DNA of 41,645 nucleotides from Rubrivivax sp. (GTDB lineage Bacteria > Pseudomonadota > Gammaproteobacteria > Burkholderiales > Burkholderiaceae_C), in contig JAIXWM010000092.1 of the NCBI GenBank assembly GCA_027491255.1, positions 1-41,645 on the forward strand. The letters are read 5' to 3'. Each line of letters opens with the position of its first letter. The stretch's first letter is position 1. Positions 40,399 through 41,645 of this stretch are shown piece by piece. Below the pieces are notes generated by a model. It was not told the DNA's origin. It made no database searches and saw only the letters and a program-made list of their open reading frames with translations. The position numbers and the translations under genes were made by a program.

Positions 40399-41645
40399 TC
40401 AGGCCCAGACATCCAGGCCACTGACGCCACGACTGGGCCGCCCGGCCTCCGAGGCACCCTCCACCCGGCCCGCGCCGGCGCCCTGGCGCGAGTAGGCGGT
40501 ATCTCCGGGGCGCTGGCGTGTCGGCTTTCCGTCGCCTCGGCCACCGGACCCATCGATGACGTTGATCACCGCAACATTCATGCCGAGCTGTCCGAGCGTC
40601 TCCCGCAGCCGCACGATGCCGTCGGTCAGCAGATCTCGCGTGCCGGCCTGATGCGCGGCGATGGTGGCCTCGAGCCGGCCGTCCTGGAGCGCCATCTGGA
40701 CCTCGACGCGGCCCAGCGACTGGGGCTCGAGTTGCAGGCGCAGGGAGCCGCTGCCCTCGCGCAGACCCGCCACCATGCGCGAAGCCACGGCCTGGGCGAC
40801 GCGATGGGACATCTCGGCATAGCTGACGGGCGGCACCGCCGCGCCGGCCACGGCTTGCGCGGGCGCGGGCTGCGCGGCAGCCGACGAAGGGGCGGCGGCG
40901 GAAGACAGCACGGGCGACGCCGGGACATCCGACCGCTCGCCGGACGCGGCGGTCGGCGCCAGCAGGGCATCCACCCCGTCGACGTCGAACGAAGCGCTCC
41001 GGGGACGCGCCGACGCCCCGTCCACACGCGCATCCACACGGCTTGCCGCCGCCAGCCAGGGCGGCGCGACAAGGGTCGAGGCCGACGCGCCAGGAAGCGG
41101 CGCCGGCAGCGCTTGCGTCGTTTGCTGATATGTCGCTGTTTGCGTTGTTTGCGTAGGTAGCGATGTTTGAGACACCCCGCCGCCCAAGCGCGATCCGGTA
41201 GACGCCTGCGGCCCGAAGAGACGCTCCAGGGCGTCGGCGCCGATGCCGCTGGCACGCGCGAACTCCAGCAGGTCCTGCATGGCGGGCTCGGGCTCGGGAC
41301 CGACCATCAGGTCGATCCCGGGGCCCAGCGGCGCGAATTGCAGGGCCCGCCCGGGATCGAGCGACGCCCCACTGGCAGCCAGGGTCGCCTGGGCCGCGGC
41401 CTGGTTGGCCGCGTTCCCGTTGTCTCCCCTCGGTCCCGAAAGGCCTGAACCCGCGCCGTTGCGCCAGGCCTTGCCCGCCAGCTCGCCAAGGATCAGGTCG
41501 GAAACCGCAGCGCTGACGGTGCGGTCAAAAGCTTGCAGCGGTGCGGCCGGTGCGCCAGCGCGCGCGCCCTCGCCCGCAGCCTCCTGCCCAGGCGCTCGGG
41601 TGGTCACGCGCTCCTGGGCACCGCTCGGTACCGGAAAGCCTGCGC
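40399..41645 (-). CDS. fliK: Hook-length control protein FliK (5' end outside window)
   Basis: Secreted ruler that sets hook length and triggers the FlhB switch. At least 402 residues are visible from a GTG at 41607. The frame stays open to the right edge, so the true start probably lies outside. The N-terminal part is low complexity (Ala/Gly/Pro/Ser, with a Thr/Gln-rich stretch SLPTQTTQTATYQQTTQAL). The C-terminal Flg_hook domain is clear (SHRVAQAVASRMVAGLREGSGSLRLQLEPQSLGRVEVQMALQDGRLEATIAAHQAGTRDLLTDGIVRLRETL). It heads the fliLMNOPQR-flhB run. Confidence 0.92.
   Translation of the reverse strand, partial: AGFPVPSGAQERVTTRAPGQEAAGEGARAGAPAAPLQAFDRTVSAAVSDLILGELAGKAWRNGAGSGLSGPRGDNGNAANQAAAQATLAASGASLDPGRALQFAPLGPGIDLMVGPEPEPAMQDLLEFARASGIGADALERLFGPQASTGSRLGGGVSQTSLPTQTTQTATYQQTTQALPAPLPGASASTLVAPPWLAAASRVDARVDGASARPRSASFDVDGVDALLAPTAASGERSDVPASPVLSSAAAPSSAAAQPAPAQAVAGAAVPPVSYAEMSHRVAQAVASRMVAGLREGSGSLRLQLEPQSLGRVEVQMALQDGRLEATIAAHQAGTRDLLTDGIVRLRETLGQLGMNVAVINVIDGSGGRGDGKPTRQRPGDTAYSRQGAGAGRVEGASEAGRPSRGVSGLDVWA

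Overview
The window is almost wholly a flagellar locus from a GC-rich proteobacterium. Gene content, gene order and protein sequences fit a betaproteobacterium of the order Burkholderiales, perhaps the Rubrivivax/Leptothrix (Sphaerotilaceae-like) side; this placement is inferred from general familiarity, not from a search. No rRNA, tRNA, CRISPR array or transposase gene was found.

Layout. Positions 200-17051 (minus strand) hold the filament and hook-basal-body genes: fliC, flaG, fliD, flgL, flgK, flgJ (rod-cap part only), flgI, flgH, flgG, flgF, flgE, flgD, flgC and flgB. A gene for a LysM plus lysozyme-like peptidoglycan hydrolase (17235-18404, minus) follows, then the divergent flgA-flgM-flgN set (plus). 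Positions 20260-26026 (minus) hold a second substrate-switch pair (a FlhB C-terminal-like protein and a FliK-like protein) and a cell-envelope group: a LysM protein, a FlgT-like protein, the lipoprotein FlgP and a SPOR-domain membrane protein. A sigma-54 activator gene without a receiver domain lies divergently at 26301-27479. motB and motA (27490-29366, minus) come next. An accessory block of five poorly known genes (29468-32733) includes a membrane-anchored, apparently dead alpha-carbonic-anhydrase-like protein. Then come a solitary fliL (plus), two unrecognised genes (33560-34954) and the export/switch run fliK-fliL-fliM-fliN-fliO-fliP-fliQ-fliR-flhB (41645 down to 34984, minus). The window's right edge cuts fliK.

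Regulation can be read from the sequence. TGGCAC-N5-TTGC-type sigma-54 sites precede flgB, flgA, the solitary fliL and flgP, and the local activator has an intact GAFTGA loop, so the hook-basal-body, ring and stator-related genes look sigma-54 dependent. FliA (sigma-28) sites precede fliC, flaG, fliD and flgM; three of the four share an unusual GTCGA -10 element. FlgM would restrain FliA until the hook is complete, giving a sigma-54 then sigma-28 hierarchy.

Most unusual points: homologues of Vibrio H-ring/basal-disk proteins (FlgP, FlgT) in an operon with a LysM protein; the carbonic-anhydrase-like pseudoenzyme beside motor genes; a rod-cap FlgJ separated from its muramidase function; very large FlgE (936 aa) and FlgK (1007 aa); a roughly 70-residue module shared by FliD and FlgK; and duplicated FliL, FliK and FlhB-C functions.
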